Source: Sapria himalayana (lineage: Eukaryota; Streptophyta; Magnoliopsida; Malpighiales; Rafflesiaceae). Taken from it: DNA of 64,000 bases. Made by a program: the position numbers and the translations under genes. Below are positions 45,831 through 57,599 of this stretch, in pieces (the first letter of the stretch is position 1; each line of letters starts with the position of its first letter). The notes below the pieces were generated by a model. The model worked only from the letters and a program-made list of their open reading frames with translations, was not told where the DNA came from and ran no database searches. The DNA is taken from assembly GCA_029783825.1 (NCBI GenBank), contig JAREIK010002415.1:64501-128500 (forward strand). Reading direction: 5' to 3'.

Positions 45831-48319
45831 TGGTTTTAAAGTCTAGAAAAAGTAGTTCCTCAAAAACTCAAAATTTGTGATGTCTATATTAGGTATTTTC
45901 ATGTTTGTTGGCCCATCTCTTTTAATGTTGAAAATGAACTCACCTTAATCAATACTCATTTTCAATGTTACTGAACTCCACTATAAGCATCCTAATTTTC
46001 TAAACAATATGGGTTTTCTATTATATTGTTGGTTTCTTTCAGCTCGTGAATAAGTCTTGTAACATATTTCTTTTTAATTTTGTTTTTTGTTTGTATGATA
46101 CCTAACTTCTAATTATTTCAGTTTTAATTTTATTTTTGTTAGTTTTTTTTTTTCATATAATCATCTTAGCATTCATATGTGGCAATATATATATATATTT
46201 TGTCTCCAACTAATTTAATATCATTCACATCTAAGTGTGAATTATCAAATAATTATTTTATGACATTTTCACTTAGTACATTTCTATCAAATACAAAATT
46301 TCACATTAGTGCTCATTTTAAATGATTTAGTTATAATTTTTTAGTCTTTATTTTTGTTTTCTAATTGTATTAATTTTTTGAATTATTAATGCTTGATATT
46401 GAAATTACTTTCATGTTGAGACTTTGAATTTGTCTTAGTTGAATTATAAGCTTCTTTCTATTAAAACTAAAATTCACACATATTCAAATAATTAATTTAA
46501 ACAATTATGCTTTCTAATGTGTAATCTCACTAAATTAAAAACATCTTGTTATATGTATATGACATGCACTAAGATATAGATTTTCAATTTCAAAATGTAA
46601 TGCCAAAAATTATATATGATTCAAATTAAATAATTAAAACTTAATCTCAATTCCTATTATAATTATATGGTGACTTGGGATTTATTTGACATCAATTACG
46701 CTAGTTAATATTTATTATTATTTTTTCATTCATTTTCTTAATATTATTTACATAATTTTGAGGATTGTTTTTTTTTTCTTATTAACATCAAAGTAATTTT
46801 CTAACATTATTTTATGTATTTTAAAATAATATAGATCAAATGTTGACATGTTTTTCTTCTAAATTTTTTTGTTGAATTATTGTTATTAAATCATTCTAGT
46901 ATAAGGTTATCTTTTTTTTCGATTGTATTGAAAATATTAGACTTTTGAATCTTGAGTTTTAATTATAACATATTCATAAAATTTGAAATGGAATGCCTCA
47001 TGGGGGTGGTTATTCCTTACAAGAACATATTTATTAGTAATTAATAATAAATATAGAATAACATATTCATAAATATATTTGATATTAAAATTGTGAATTA
47101 ATATTTTTTTTTCATCTTCCCCCAATCACTCCTTACCAACCACATGGTAGATGCATATGACAAATTTTATATACTGGTCAATTTATCTCAATAGTGATCA
47201 TGACTAAACATATTTAACTTTTGAGTTCTTATGATATCTAATACATTAGTGATGATTTAAACGCATATAATTGTGAATTAATATTATCGTCAAGCATGTT
47301 GTAATTCATAGAACACTACTACAACTAATTTTATATTTAATTATCCTACTATTCATTGAACTACTATTGTATGTTTTTCAACTCAAAATTTTCTACATTA
47401 TATTGATTTGAATAACAATAATGTGGTAATGATAAGCGGTGACTTTTGTTGAGGAAGAATATTATATGAGAGGAGATTTTCATTGACAAGTGATATGGAA
47501 AAACAATGTTCCATGTTCATGATTGGGAGCATGGGGTGAAGAGGTTGCAATATATGTTTCAGTACAATAATCTTGGTTGTTATTATAATGACACTAGGTG
47601 AATTCTTTGATGATCTTTTATGTTTTTAATTTTTTTTATTTTTTATTTTTATAATAAGAGCTCCCAACATGTAAGCTGTCTTAATATTTTTTTTTATAAG
47701 TTAGATTTTTTACTTGATAGATGTGTGAGATAATATTATTTATGTTTTTTGGAGTTTTATCTAATCATGATATCAGAGCTGGATATGTTAATTAATAAAA
47801 TGAATGATGGATATGTTTTCTAAGGTGTCTTATGAAATTCATCGCTATGAATTGATGATGAGAAATTGCACACTGCAATATTGTGAATGATGGAGACTCT
47901 CTGGGTTTATAGTTATTGTATATGTTTTCAAATGTGTCATTAAAAAATTTATAACTGTCATTGATTTGGGGAGACAATATTTCATCCTTTGGATCATCTA
48001 TAACTTTCTATATAAAATTTTGTAAGGACTAAAATATTTTGTAACTACGTGCTCGTATCTTTGATAATGAAAATATTTAAATATGACTCAACTTTAGAAA
48101 AGTCATGCTTAACTCCCTTTTATTTGCATTCCAACTAAGAAGATTTTAGAGGGTCCTCTTTGGAAAAAGACCAAGGGGTAGGTCAAGGGAGTTGTTGCTT
48201 GACACCTGGGGCTAGTTCAAGGGGCAGGTGATGAATCTCATCTAAGCCATTCAGGATGGAGTGTAACTATGTCAATTCTTGGGTAGGTCTAGGGGGTTGT
48301 CTCTCAACCCCTTTTCAAA
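45831..48319. other. AT-rich DNA, mostly unassigned
   Basis: No coding signal. TGATATCAGAGCTGG at 47768-47782 looks like a + strand retrotransposon primer site, preceded by a stretch that could be an LTR, but no gag was recognised. 48150-48310 is G-rich with 'caagggg/aaggggcagg' words. Confidence 0.4.
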
Positions 48320-49982
48320 GGTATTGATCCTTGGGCAAATAGCTTAATTATCATGTAAGGATGGAGTGTTGCTTGAAATCTAGAAAATTTGTATTGGTGT
48401 CTCATTTTGAGGGTGCTATATCAAATCATAAAAATATCAAATTTGGTGATGTAATCATTTGTTGATGAGTTACTTTGCCACAATAAGTTTTCTTGATCCA
48501 ACAATCAACAATAATATGATAAAGAGAGATATTCATTCCATTATTTAGTTTTCATTTTTGCCCACATACAAATAAGTAACACTCACCTTTTATGTTTTTT
48601 AATTATTTGATATCAGACTAATATTTATTAATTTTTTTAGTTAATTTCATCAAACCAAAACTCATCTTGTGTTCATCCAAAAGCATGTATCACTTAAAAT
48701 TAGTAAGTCTAGAAAATATTGAAGGTTGAGTTACCCATTGAAAATGCAAACATAAACTTGAATATTTTTGAAACATTGATCTTATAAATATGTAAGATCA
48801 TAATATCGCGATAGCTTTCTACGAAGAGAGTGCAAATAACAAGGTCATCATTCATAAACAAAATTCCAGGACCTATACTTACTTTCTTACTTAGCCATGC
48901 ATTCAATGTTTTTTTTTAAATATTTTGAAGTCATTATGTAAACTTGTAAGCTCACCTAATTTAGTCCAAATATGTCCAACGACTTCATCGTATTGCATTG
49001 ATGAGTCATCCAATAGTGACATGTTTTTCTAGATAGATCAAATGTCACGATTCATTTTTATGGTAAATATTACCAGAACAAGCATTCATGCATCTAGGAT
49101 TTGGTGAAAATAATGAAATATAATTATTATTTTTATAAAAAGGCCTAGCAGGGTAGACTTAAGATCTAAATCTCTTGATGCCAAATTGATGTAAATACTG
49201 GATACCATAGTTTTTTTTTGAATAGATTCTTGTTAATTATGAAATCTAAAATGCAAAAATTGCTGCTCAGTATCATGATATCATCTAAGTTATAGGCCTT
49301 ATCTAAAGTATTGATCCTCCTGAAAAAATAGCATGGCAATCAAGTCAAGATGGAGTGTTGATCAAAATCTCGAAAGAATTTCCATTGGCATCTCGGTTTC
49401 AAGGGTACTACATTAAATCATAAATTTGTCAAACTTGGTGACGTAGTCATTTGCCTTTGAGTTGCTTTGTTGCAACAAGTTTCATTAATTTCACGATCAA
49501 GAATAATATGATGGAGAAATATATTTATTTTTTTTAATTTATTCTTGATTTTTGTTTACATACAAATATATAATTCGCATCTTAACTCATTTATTTGTTT
49601 GACATTAGACTACTATTTATTAGCCTTTTCACCTAGTTTAATTCAAGCAAAATTCACCACATGTTTTTTTGAAAGAATGTATTACTTAAAATAATGGTTC
49701 ATACATTTTATCCAATCAAGAAAATATTGGGGGCCGAGTTGCATACTGAGAGTAGGAGCCTCAACCTGAATATTTTTTAAATATTGATTTTACAAATATG
49801 TGTGATCATATCCACATGGTGACTTGTGGTGAGGAGACTGTAAATAACGTGGTTGTCACTCATTAACATAAAAACACTCATTTTGCTTAGGCTTGTGGTT
49901 ACTTTCTAACATATATAAGCATTCACTGGGTTCCATTAGAAATATCATGAAGTTATTATGCTATTCCTTAAGTTCATCTAAA
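48320..49982. repeat. Long diverged direct repeat, about 650 bp, 987-bp offset
   Basis: Copy 1 (about 48320-48960) and copy 2 (about 49308-49982) share an ordered series: 'gtattgatcc', 'a(g)gatggagtgttg', 'ttgg(c/t)(g/a)tctc', 'aaatcataaa', 'aactttg/aatttggtgatgta', 'gagttactttg', 'acatacaaata', 'attagactactatttatta', 'gaaaatattg', 'gtgactt..gagactg/gagagtg caaataac'. Between them, 49172-49185 (minus TTTGGCATCAAGAG) resembles a primer site directly before copy 2. They may be LTRs of a minus-strand element with almost no interior. Confidence 0.7.
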
Positions 49983-52776
49983 TCTTCTTAACTTTTTTTT
50001 AACAAATTTTTATTAATTATGAAATATAACTTATAAAAATTAGTACTTAGTATTGTATTCCTAGGTAGCTGCCATATGCTAGTAGTTATGATGCTTCTGC
50101 CAATAAGTGATTGTTTTTGAGAAATTTTACTATCGGTATTAATCTATCAATTTCTTTACTCAACTTTTGGAATTGGAAAATGTGAGTGGACTGAGAGGAT
50201 TTTTGGAATTTGATTTTAGGTAAAAAGGCAAAGAACTTTTTGAGATTAAGAGGTAAAATTGGGAGTTTCTAGCAAAAAAAAAAGAAGAAGAAAAAAAGCT
50301 ATCTTGATTTTAGGTTTAAATTATGATTTTGAGATTTTATGATTTTGAGATTTCTATTAGAATATTGTCTAGCGTTCTCAGTTGCTGAGGAATGATATGA
50401 AATTGAGGGATTTTATGTTCTATCAATCATATATAGGTTGACCCTAACGAAAATTAGAACAAATAAAACATTGGAATAAAAAAATCAAATATATAAAATG
50501 TTTTTAATTTCAAGTGTGCTTTTCTTCGGAGGTTCTATTCTAAGCTTTAATATGAGGTACTGTCTAGATGTTGTCCTTGTTGGCATATTGATGACTGATG
50601 TCATTGTGTGATGGATGACTATGTCCATTGATGTGACATGCCTTAATATGTGATGTGGTGCAGAGTGTGCAAAGATGGGGTGTAATAGTGTGTGCAGTAA
50701 AATGTGTAATGTGGTGGACAGTGTGATGTGCAGTGTGTAGTGTAGTCTAGAGCATGTCCATTTTACATATCAGCATTGATAAAGAAACTAAAAATCCCAA
50801 TTTTTTCAATGTGCAAGCTCTGACATAAACAGATAAATTATATAGAATGAGTTATTAGTGTTCACATGTGATTTTGCTTGACTGACAATATGATATTGGA
50901 CTCTCCTAGTGATGAGATGTTGGTTGCCTGCTAGTGCTAATTGACTGATTCTTTATTACTGATAATACTATAACAATATTTTGAGATATGACTATTCTTG
51001 ATATTCACATTCTGTACTATCTGCAAAATATTATAGGAGTTTGTAATTTTTTTATATTCCTCTCAAACACCATAAATATATGTTATTGCATCTTAATTGA
51101 TGCGATTGAAATTAGATAAGTCAAAATTATGCAATCATATTACTACTCACTATACTTATTCCAATTATCTGCTACACAATTTTTAAAGGCAGTTTTGCTG
51201 AATGTGGATGTGTCAACTAAAATCAGACAGATAGATCAACATCTTGCCATGATATTGCTATATTTCCTACCTAATAGTTTTGTGAGATTTCATAATCAAA
51301 CTTTTAGTAAGTATATTTTTTCTTTTAGATCAGAGATTTATTATCGAACAATTCAATAATCACTCAGACGAGATCGATAGATATCTAAAATTAAATTAAA
51401 TATATCTAAAAATCTTGAGTGAAAGATAAAAATGCTTGTCAAAAAGATATGACAAGCCTTATGTAGTAGTAGAAGTATTATAGTTTTTATAATCGAAAAT
51501 ATTAATTTAATTTTTTTCAATCCCATTTTGCTTAGGATTGCTAACAAAGAATATTTAGTGAATTATCTCATTCTCATCAAAAAGATAAGAAAATAAATAA
51601 AAGGTATATTTTAAGATGTTATGATTTCTTAAAATTCTAATGACATGTCAAAATTATCTTTTTATTATGTCATAAAATTTTATAAAAATAGATAAATGTT
51701 GAGATATTTTTTTCAGAAGTGATAATCATGCATATCTAATAAATTTAGCAATAAATATAATAAAATAGCTTAAACTATCATATTTGATTATAACACTTAA
51801 TCCTCAAACATCTGGTTGAATCAGGTGAAAAGTGTCTTTCAAAGTCACGTTGAAAATTTTAATACAACATTTTTAGAATCTTCAACTTATTGATTGATGG
51901 AATTAAAAGTTAGTAGGATATAATCAGTTGATCTATAGTAGCCATGCATCTAGTGGGAATCTAGTTGATGGATAAAAATAATAATCAATCTCACTCAATT
52001 CCTATGGAAGGCATCTCTTTGGTCCACCGATCTGACACAAAGATGATATAATAAAAAAACATCACAATTTAGTTGTTTAGTAAACTATTATCAAAAACTA
52101 AAATATAACAAAACTTTAGTACGAGAATATGTATCAAAATAAAAGACCTAATATTGATACTCTCACACTTAGTGTATAAATAATTATGTTATTGAAATTG
52201 ACTATAATAATATCTAATATTTTTGACCATACAAAAGAAATAAAATGTGTATGATCACATGCGAGATGAGTATTGGATTTTAAATTTATGATCTAAGTAT
52301 TTGTAGTAATGTGATTAGATGTTAGAATCATAGATGTATAAGTGTCTCATCAAGAGTTAACAATGACAATATAAAGAAGTCTATCGTATTTATTATGAGT
52401 AAACATAGCAAGATGATTAGGTGTACATGTTGAAGATTTAGCCTAAGTGGATTTAATAGTCTTTTATACAACTCTTGAATCTTAAACTATTCTCCATAAC
52501 TCATAGTGTAATGTTCAATATATCTTTTGAGTGTCCCCCAATGTCCTGCAAAAAAAATGTCACAACTAATTCTCTATCTCCGTATTACACTCATACCAGC
52601 TCTATTAGTGCTAATGTGTAGTGAGATCATTGTGATAATCTGACTAATCATCTCAACTCTGTTTGATTAGTGTGTAGTATAATTGTAGATGCTTAAATCA
52701 TTATATGTTAGCTATTTGATAGAATTGGGAGCATATTCTCTTCGAGTGTGAAACAATAGTGTACTACTCTTTCAAC
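49983..52776. other. Unassigned DNA
   Basis: No domain recognised. 50580-50760 is G+T-rich with reiterated 'gtgtgatgtgcagtgtg'-like words. 51700-51850 resembles 62930-63060 (shared 'actatca', 'tgaatcag(g/a)tgaaa'). Confidence 0.4.
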
Positions 52777-53560
52777 TAGAGGTGTCAAGTGGGCTGGGCG
52801 GCCCAAGAATGACACGAGGCATGGCTCAATAGAGTCATGATTGGCATGTCCATAGCATGACATGGTCCATCGAATCTTGCCTCGACTTGGGTCATCCCGG
52901 CCTGAGGCATGGCTCATACCATGTTGGGCTAGGGGCTGCTATGCCTCCTGCCAGGCCAGGTATAAAATTTGTGAATGGCTCATTGGCAAGGCCCACCGGC
53001 ATGGTGACTGTAACCTAAGAGTTGGGACCGGGTCATAGATCATCAGTCACCATGACTCGGGCCCAAATCCAAATCTCAAACCCGTTTAAAAAAATTAGGC
53101 GTTTTTTAAATGGCCCGAACTCGATTTGCCACATTGACACAAGGGATTGGTTCCTTGGGACAAAAGTCCCAATGGCTAAGGAACTGGAAGCATCGGGTGC
53201 ATCGCAACATTTGGCAAACACGCATACATGCTTGACAATGATTGCAGTCATTGTCCGTGTCGAGCGGGTGTGCCCATGCCTCCACTCATTAATTTTTTTT
53301 ACAAACAGATCCTGCTCATTGGAATTCATTATAATGGTTAAGGGTAGAAATTCGATGGATGTTCCCATCACTTCTTCTCTCTCATTTTAAATTTGAGGAA
53401 TGAATTCACTACAACGGGTTATTCACTACAACGGTTAATACCAAAAATCTTGACCATTGAAATTTTTTTCATCCTCAGTTTTAAACCTCTCTTGTTATTT
53501 TTTGCTCTATGTTTTTCTTTGTTCTATTGTTTCTCTCTTGGTTTCTTTTATTCTTAGTTA
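52777..53560 (+). mobile_element. Terminal part of a hAT element
   Basis: It begins TAGAGGTGTCAAGTGGGC, the same terminal repeat as at 39624 (inverted) and 12440. GGCCC/GGGC and GGCATGGCTC words follow, then 'cactacaacggttaat' and 'cttgaccattgaaattt' near 53425-53470 and a CT-rich leader-like stretch. The order (terminal repeat, GC-rich block, ACGG/CCATTG pair, pyrimidine-rich leader) parallels 39624 to 38930. No transposase follows, so it is truncated. Confidence 0.6.
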
Positions 53561-53948
53561 TAAAGTTGGAAATCAGAATGGAATGGTGTCTGACCTCCAG
53601 TTGTGGTTATTCTAATGTCTAATGATAATAAAATCTAGATATTTTGTTATTGTTTTTAACAATTATATTTAATTATTCTTAAGCATAAATGATAAAATAA
53701 TAAATGGTAAATAGTGAATATAATGATTTTGAAATCGATATTGATTAATATATAAATAATAATGATCACGCTATAAAAAGATTCAAAGTCGAAATTATAT
53801 TTTTTCTCATAGCCTCGACCTACATTCAAATACTTAAAAAATAAAAATTTTTAAAAAACTTTAATTGTTTAAACTCACTTTAAGATAATAAAAAATAAAA
53901 ATTTTAGGAGTGTCGATGAAGAATCAGTATAATGTGTATATTGTCAAA

Positions 53949-53985
<37 letters not shown>

Positions 53986-54430
53986 ATTATAGGTGTAACG
54001 AGCCACAAGAAGAGGTATGTCAATCAATGAACCAAAAAACATAGTGTATTTTGATCAAAGACAAACCCAATTGAGCATAAGCAGTGAAATATTTAAAGTT
54101 AGATCTAGTTTAGCTTCTTTGATTATATTCATACACTATAATAATTTAGGGAGGGAAGGAAACCAAAGAGATAAGATTTTGACTATTTCGATTAGATTTT
54201 TAGAGAATCCTATGATAACCAGTATCATACAGATCTATTTCCAGTATACTTATTATAAGATTCATAAATTTAAATGTTAGAATGATATAATTAAATATTA
54301 TAAGTTAAAAAAATAATTAATAACTAATATTTATTTTAGACTACAATATCTTTTGTAATATATAAATTTTGTCTGATTATTTTGCTCAAAATTTAGATAA
54401 TTATTTCATATATATCTCATTTTCAAGGTC
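53561..54430. other. AT-rich DNA with (AT)n microsatellite
   Basis: No gene seen. An (AT)n run of about 30 bp lies at 53953-53982. Confidence 0.6.
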
Positions 54431-54439
54431 ATCGTGAAA

Positions 54440-54780
54440 ATAAATATTTTTTATGTTTAGAGGATATATTGTTCACTTGTTTGACATTGAAAGTGAAATG
54501 AGAATTCATACCATAGTTATCTTGGTCATCAAAGAGTATCCTGGTTGTATATATCAAATATCTGAATGAATTTTCATGCTACTCATGTTAATGTGATCAA
54601 CCTTTTCATTTTGACTATTCTTCACATTGAATACCCACCTACAATTAAGTATAAACTTTTTCATAAGTCATGACATTAGGTTTCAGGCTTCATTAGGGTG
54701 AATGACATCAATCTCTTCTATTATGGTCTGTTGTCATATTGTATGCGATAATATTTCAAAAGGAGACTTGTGTTTTCTAT
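54440..54780 (-). pseudogene. Ty1-copia RT N-terminal scrap
   Basis: On the minus strand, IIEEIDVIHPNEA is followed by FILNCRWVFNVKNSQNEKVD, matching 'W..AM..E..AL..N.TW' and then 'GCRWVYxVKxxxDGxVxR' at the start of copia RT. It fades at both ends. Confidence 0.62.
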
Positions 54781-54961
54781 TATTATCAAGAGAACTAAAT
54801 AATAAAAAGAGAAAAAAATGCATATATGATAATATCTGTGTAATTGAGTGTTGAATATAATTTTTTTATCTTTTTTATAGAGTGAATGAAATGTTAAAAT
54901 TAGAAAAGCTTATATAATCATTTGGCTTGGTAGACTCATCTCTTATTTGATATATCAATTA

Positions 54962-55261
54962 TAGATGTGTCAAATGAGTTGCACCAGGTTAGCATGATTC
55001 ATTGTTTGGTCATGTTAGGTCTTGCCAAGTTGGGTCATGACTTATGACTGGCTAGACTATCTTGGGTTAGGTCTGAGCTAGCTTGGGTTCATTCTAGGCT
55101 GGTATGATTTATTCTAGGCTAGCTTGGGTTTCCATCCATGCTAAAATTTGCTTGCACAAGCGGGACATTGTAGTTCGTGTCATTTTTCACGTTTCATGTG
55201 CGCCAGAAACATTGGCCCTACATTGCTTGGGTTATGCTGCTTGGCTCATTTGGTACCTATA
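54962..55261. repeat. Diverged GC-richer hAT-like element
   Basis: Left end TAGATGTGTCAAATGAG; right end CTCATTTGGTACCTA, which are imperfect inverted repeats. The inside has repeated 'ctaggctagcttgggtt' words. The family resemblance to 12440-12958 is in end sequence and word content. No matching 8-bp duplication was found. Confidence 0.5.
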
Positions 55262-55598
55262 CGACAATATTACTGCCAAACATGCCACCTATCATCCTAA
55301 TGACCAGATTGATATATGTCTCCTTTATTTAGATTAGAATCTGAGGTCTAGGTAATGTAGTTTCTCGGACTTTGACTTATCATGGGTCTCAATTGGAGTA
55401 GACTCACAGGATACTATTTTGTCTAGATTCAAGAGAGGTTTGTTCTCCTGAGAAACCTCAATCACTTTGAATTTCACAAGGTTTATACTTGTAATATATA
55501 TTAGTTTCATAGGAGTGCTATCATATCGTGAACCAATAAATTTAGATGTAGTTATTAAATGATTCTTTCTTTTAGTTGAATGTTCACACTGGACTATA

Positions 55599-55990
55599 CA
55601 CAACAAGAAAAATCCCATATATCTAGGGACAATTTCCTAGCTAAATGGGCATTTTCCGTTGCTAAATGGGATATAGTAATGGATTACCGATGGATCGGTT
55701 CCCTATCTAAGGTGTTTCTTACTAAATTTTAGCGACGGATGTGTCCCTAGCTAAAAAGTTAGCAATGGAAAATTCTCTTGTTAAAAAAGAAAATTTTCGT
55801 AGCTAAATTAGCAAGATAAATTAGATATTTCGTCGCTAAACAAAAATAACGACGGATGATTCCCTAGTTAAATTGTTGGTCTATAAATTTCAGCGATGGA
55901 TATTGTCCCTAGATAAATAAATTTAGCGACGGAAAATCCGTCGCTAATTTTAATATCTTTCTAGCTAAATTAGCAAGGGTTTTTACCTGG
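55599..55990. mobile_element. CACTA (En/Spm) terminal region
   Basis: It starts CACAACAAGAAAAAT, one base from the typical CACTACAAGAAAAAT end. It then has the characteristic subterminal array of short inverted units such as GCGACGGAAAATCCGTCGC (55926-55944) and several worn GCGACGGAT...CCCTAGCTAA copies. The other end was not found. CACTA subterminal repeats bind the element's own TNPA-like protein, per knowledge of the superfamily. Confidence 0.75.
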
Positions 55991-56639
55991 CTATTTTAAT
56001 TTTCAAAATTAATTCCAGAATTTAAATTATTTAAAATTTTTTTTATTAAATAATTTAATATTTTTATAAAAAATTGAATAAAAATTGAATAAAAATTGAA
56101 ATTATAAATAATTTATATTAAACAAAAAAAATAAAATCATTTAATATTTTATTCTAATTCAATATTTTATATAATTGAAATAAAAAAAATAAAATTTTAT
56201 TTTATCACATTCATCAATGTATCTACCGACAGTGCATAAAGTATAATATATCCATTCATTGATGTTGCTTTCTGTCCCTCTACTCCTTCGATCATCATTT
56301 TTCTACTGCGACAAAACTATCCGAGTCACGACACATAATGTCTAGTGAAAAATCTCATCACTTATAAAAGCTTTGTATGTGGAATAATGCGGTATCATAT
56401 CTGTAAGAAATTTAAACCACTCAGTCAAATTTAAAAAAAGTTATGTTTTGATACATATATAATCTTGTAATATATATGTCAATATATACTAGCATTTCAC
56501 TTGTACATATATTACTACATTATATGTACATAAAAATAGTTGTATTATGTGTACATATAAATGGAGTACAAATATACTCAGTATATATGTACATAAATTA
56601 ATATAGTATTATATGTATGTATTTACCGACTTTATTCGT

Positions 56640-57022
56640 ACGTATATACCTCATTTGGTGTCGTTGATGTTGCTCTCGCTGTCGCTCCTGTCGTTGCTGC
56701 CATTGCCACTGTCGCTATTGCTGTTGCTGCTCTTGCTGCTGCCGTTGCTGTTGTCGCTGCCAATACCACTGCTGTTGTCGCTGCTGCTACTGCTGCCTCT
56801 ACTGCCGCCAATGCCACCGTTGCCACCGTCACTGTTGCCACCGTTGGCTGCTGCCCCCGCTGTTGGTGCTGCCGCCCCCGCCACCCCTGCCACCTCCACC
56901 GCCGCTGCCGCCGCCTCCGCCACCACCGCCACCGCCTCTGCCGCCACCACCTCCGCCCTTGCCGTCGCCACCGCCTCCGCCCTTGCCGTCGCCACCGCCA
57001 ATGTCGCTGCTACTGCTGCAAG
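56640..57022. repeat. CNG-triplet tract with 24-bp tandem units
   Basis: About 380 bp of GCT/GCC/CCG/CCA triplets. At about 56948-57000, a 24-bp unit containing ccgcctccgcccttgccg is repeated twice in tandem. All six frames are open in parts because of low complexity, giving Leu-, Pro-, Ala- or Gly-rich reading, none of which I treat as a gene. Confidence 0.85.
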
Positions 57023-57185
57023 TAAATTTCATCTTCATCTCATACTTGGAACATGGAACATATAATAATAAGAATTAATATCCAAGAACATGGAACATGA
57101 AAATTCTAAATCACAAATTTGTGGGTTCGTATATCATTAGCAATGATTGAAGTGAATCACATATTCATGAGTTAATGTACCACAA

Positions 57186-57345
57186 CTGCTATCACAGGCT
57201 AGTTCAGATGGTAAGGGCGAGCAACGAGCCCCAGGAATACAATATTCTTGAGATCGTAGGTTTGAATCTTACCTTTGAATTGAGGGAAATGTATCAGCTC
57301 ATACTTACCTAGGATTGGTTGATGTGCATACCAATTGACTTGAAC
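57186..57345 (+). repeat. tRNA-derived SINE
   Basis: TAGTTCAGATGG (57200-57211) fits the RNA polymerase III A box and GGTTTGAATCT (57259-57269) the B box, 47 bases apart. They are embedded in tRNA-like sequence ('gatcgtaggtttgaatc') and followed by an unrelated 3' tail. It is not a functional tRNA since no cloverleaf closes at the ends. Limits are approximate. Confidence 0.6.
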
Positions 57346-57391
57346 ATTCATGGGTCACAAAAGAAACTTACTAGAGCTAACTCTGCCCTAC

Positions 57392-57586
57392 CTGATTTTG
57401 ACCCCAAACCCACAGTCTGCTCATCAAGATGGTACCATCATTTACACGAGGTTCTGCAATAGCAGTAGTACAATGCGCTCCACATGAAATAGATTTTACA
57501 AACTCTGCCTCTAACTGCTTCACTTTTTCGTGGGTGCCTTTTACCATCTTCAGTGCCATCACTCAATTGACCAAATTCATTATTAC
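57392..57586 (-). pseudogene. Isolated RCC1-family (beta-propeller repeat) exon with frameshift
   Basis: The minus strand begins after an acceptor-like ...gattag with GNNEFGQLSDGTEDGKRHP, an RCC1 repeat (family 'GxNxYGQLGDGTxxxR'). After a one-base shift in an A run (near 57520-57530) it continues as VKQLEAEFVKSISCGAHCTT, then AIAEPRVNDGTI and SRLWVWGQNQ, ending at a donor-like CAG|GTAGGG. The pattern ISCGAHC...LWVWGQN is that of plant proteins with RCC1 propeller repeats. The usual LGDG is LSDG. No neighbouring RCC1 exons were found within several kilobases on either side. A SINE lies just downstream, in the would-be intron. It could be a fragment captured by a CACTA element (end at 55599), or one exon of a gene with very long introns. 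Confidence 0.7.
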
Positions 57587-57599
57587 CTAATCAAATATC

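Noticed and set aside
53022..53390. 122-codon + and 112-codon - strand frames
   Set aside because: Overlapping opposite frames within a hAT terminal region, no recognised motif; treated as composition effects, though the + frame is not fully excluded.
56613..57065. 150-codon Leu/Pro/Ala-rich + strand frame and its antisense Gly/Ala-rich partners
   Set aside because: All frames of a CNG-triplet repeat stay open; composition is the repeat translated, with no domain.
57200..57269. Possible tRNA gene
   Set aside because: A and B boxes exist, but acceptor and anticodon stems do not form; fits a SINE head.
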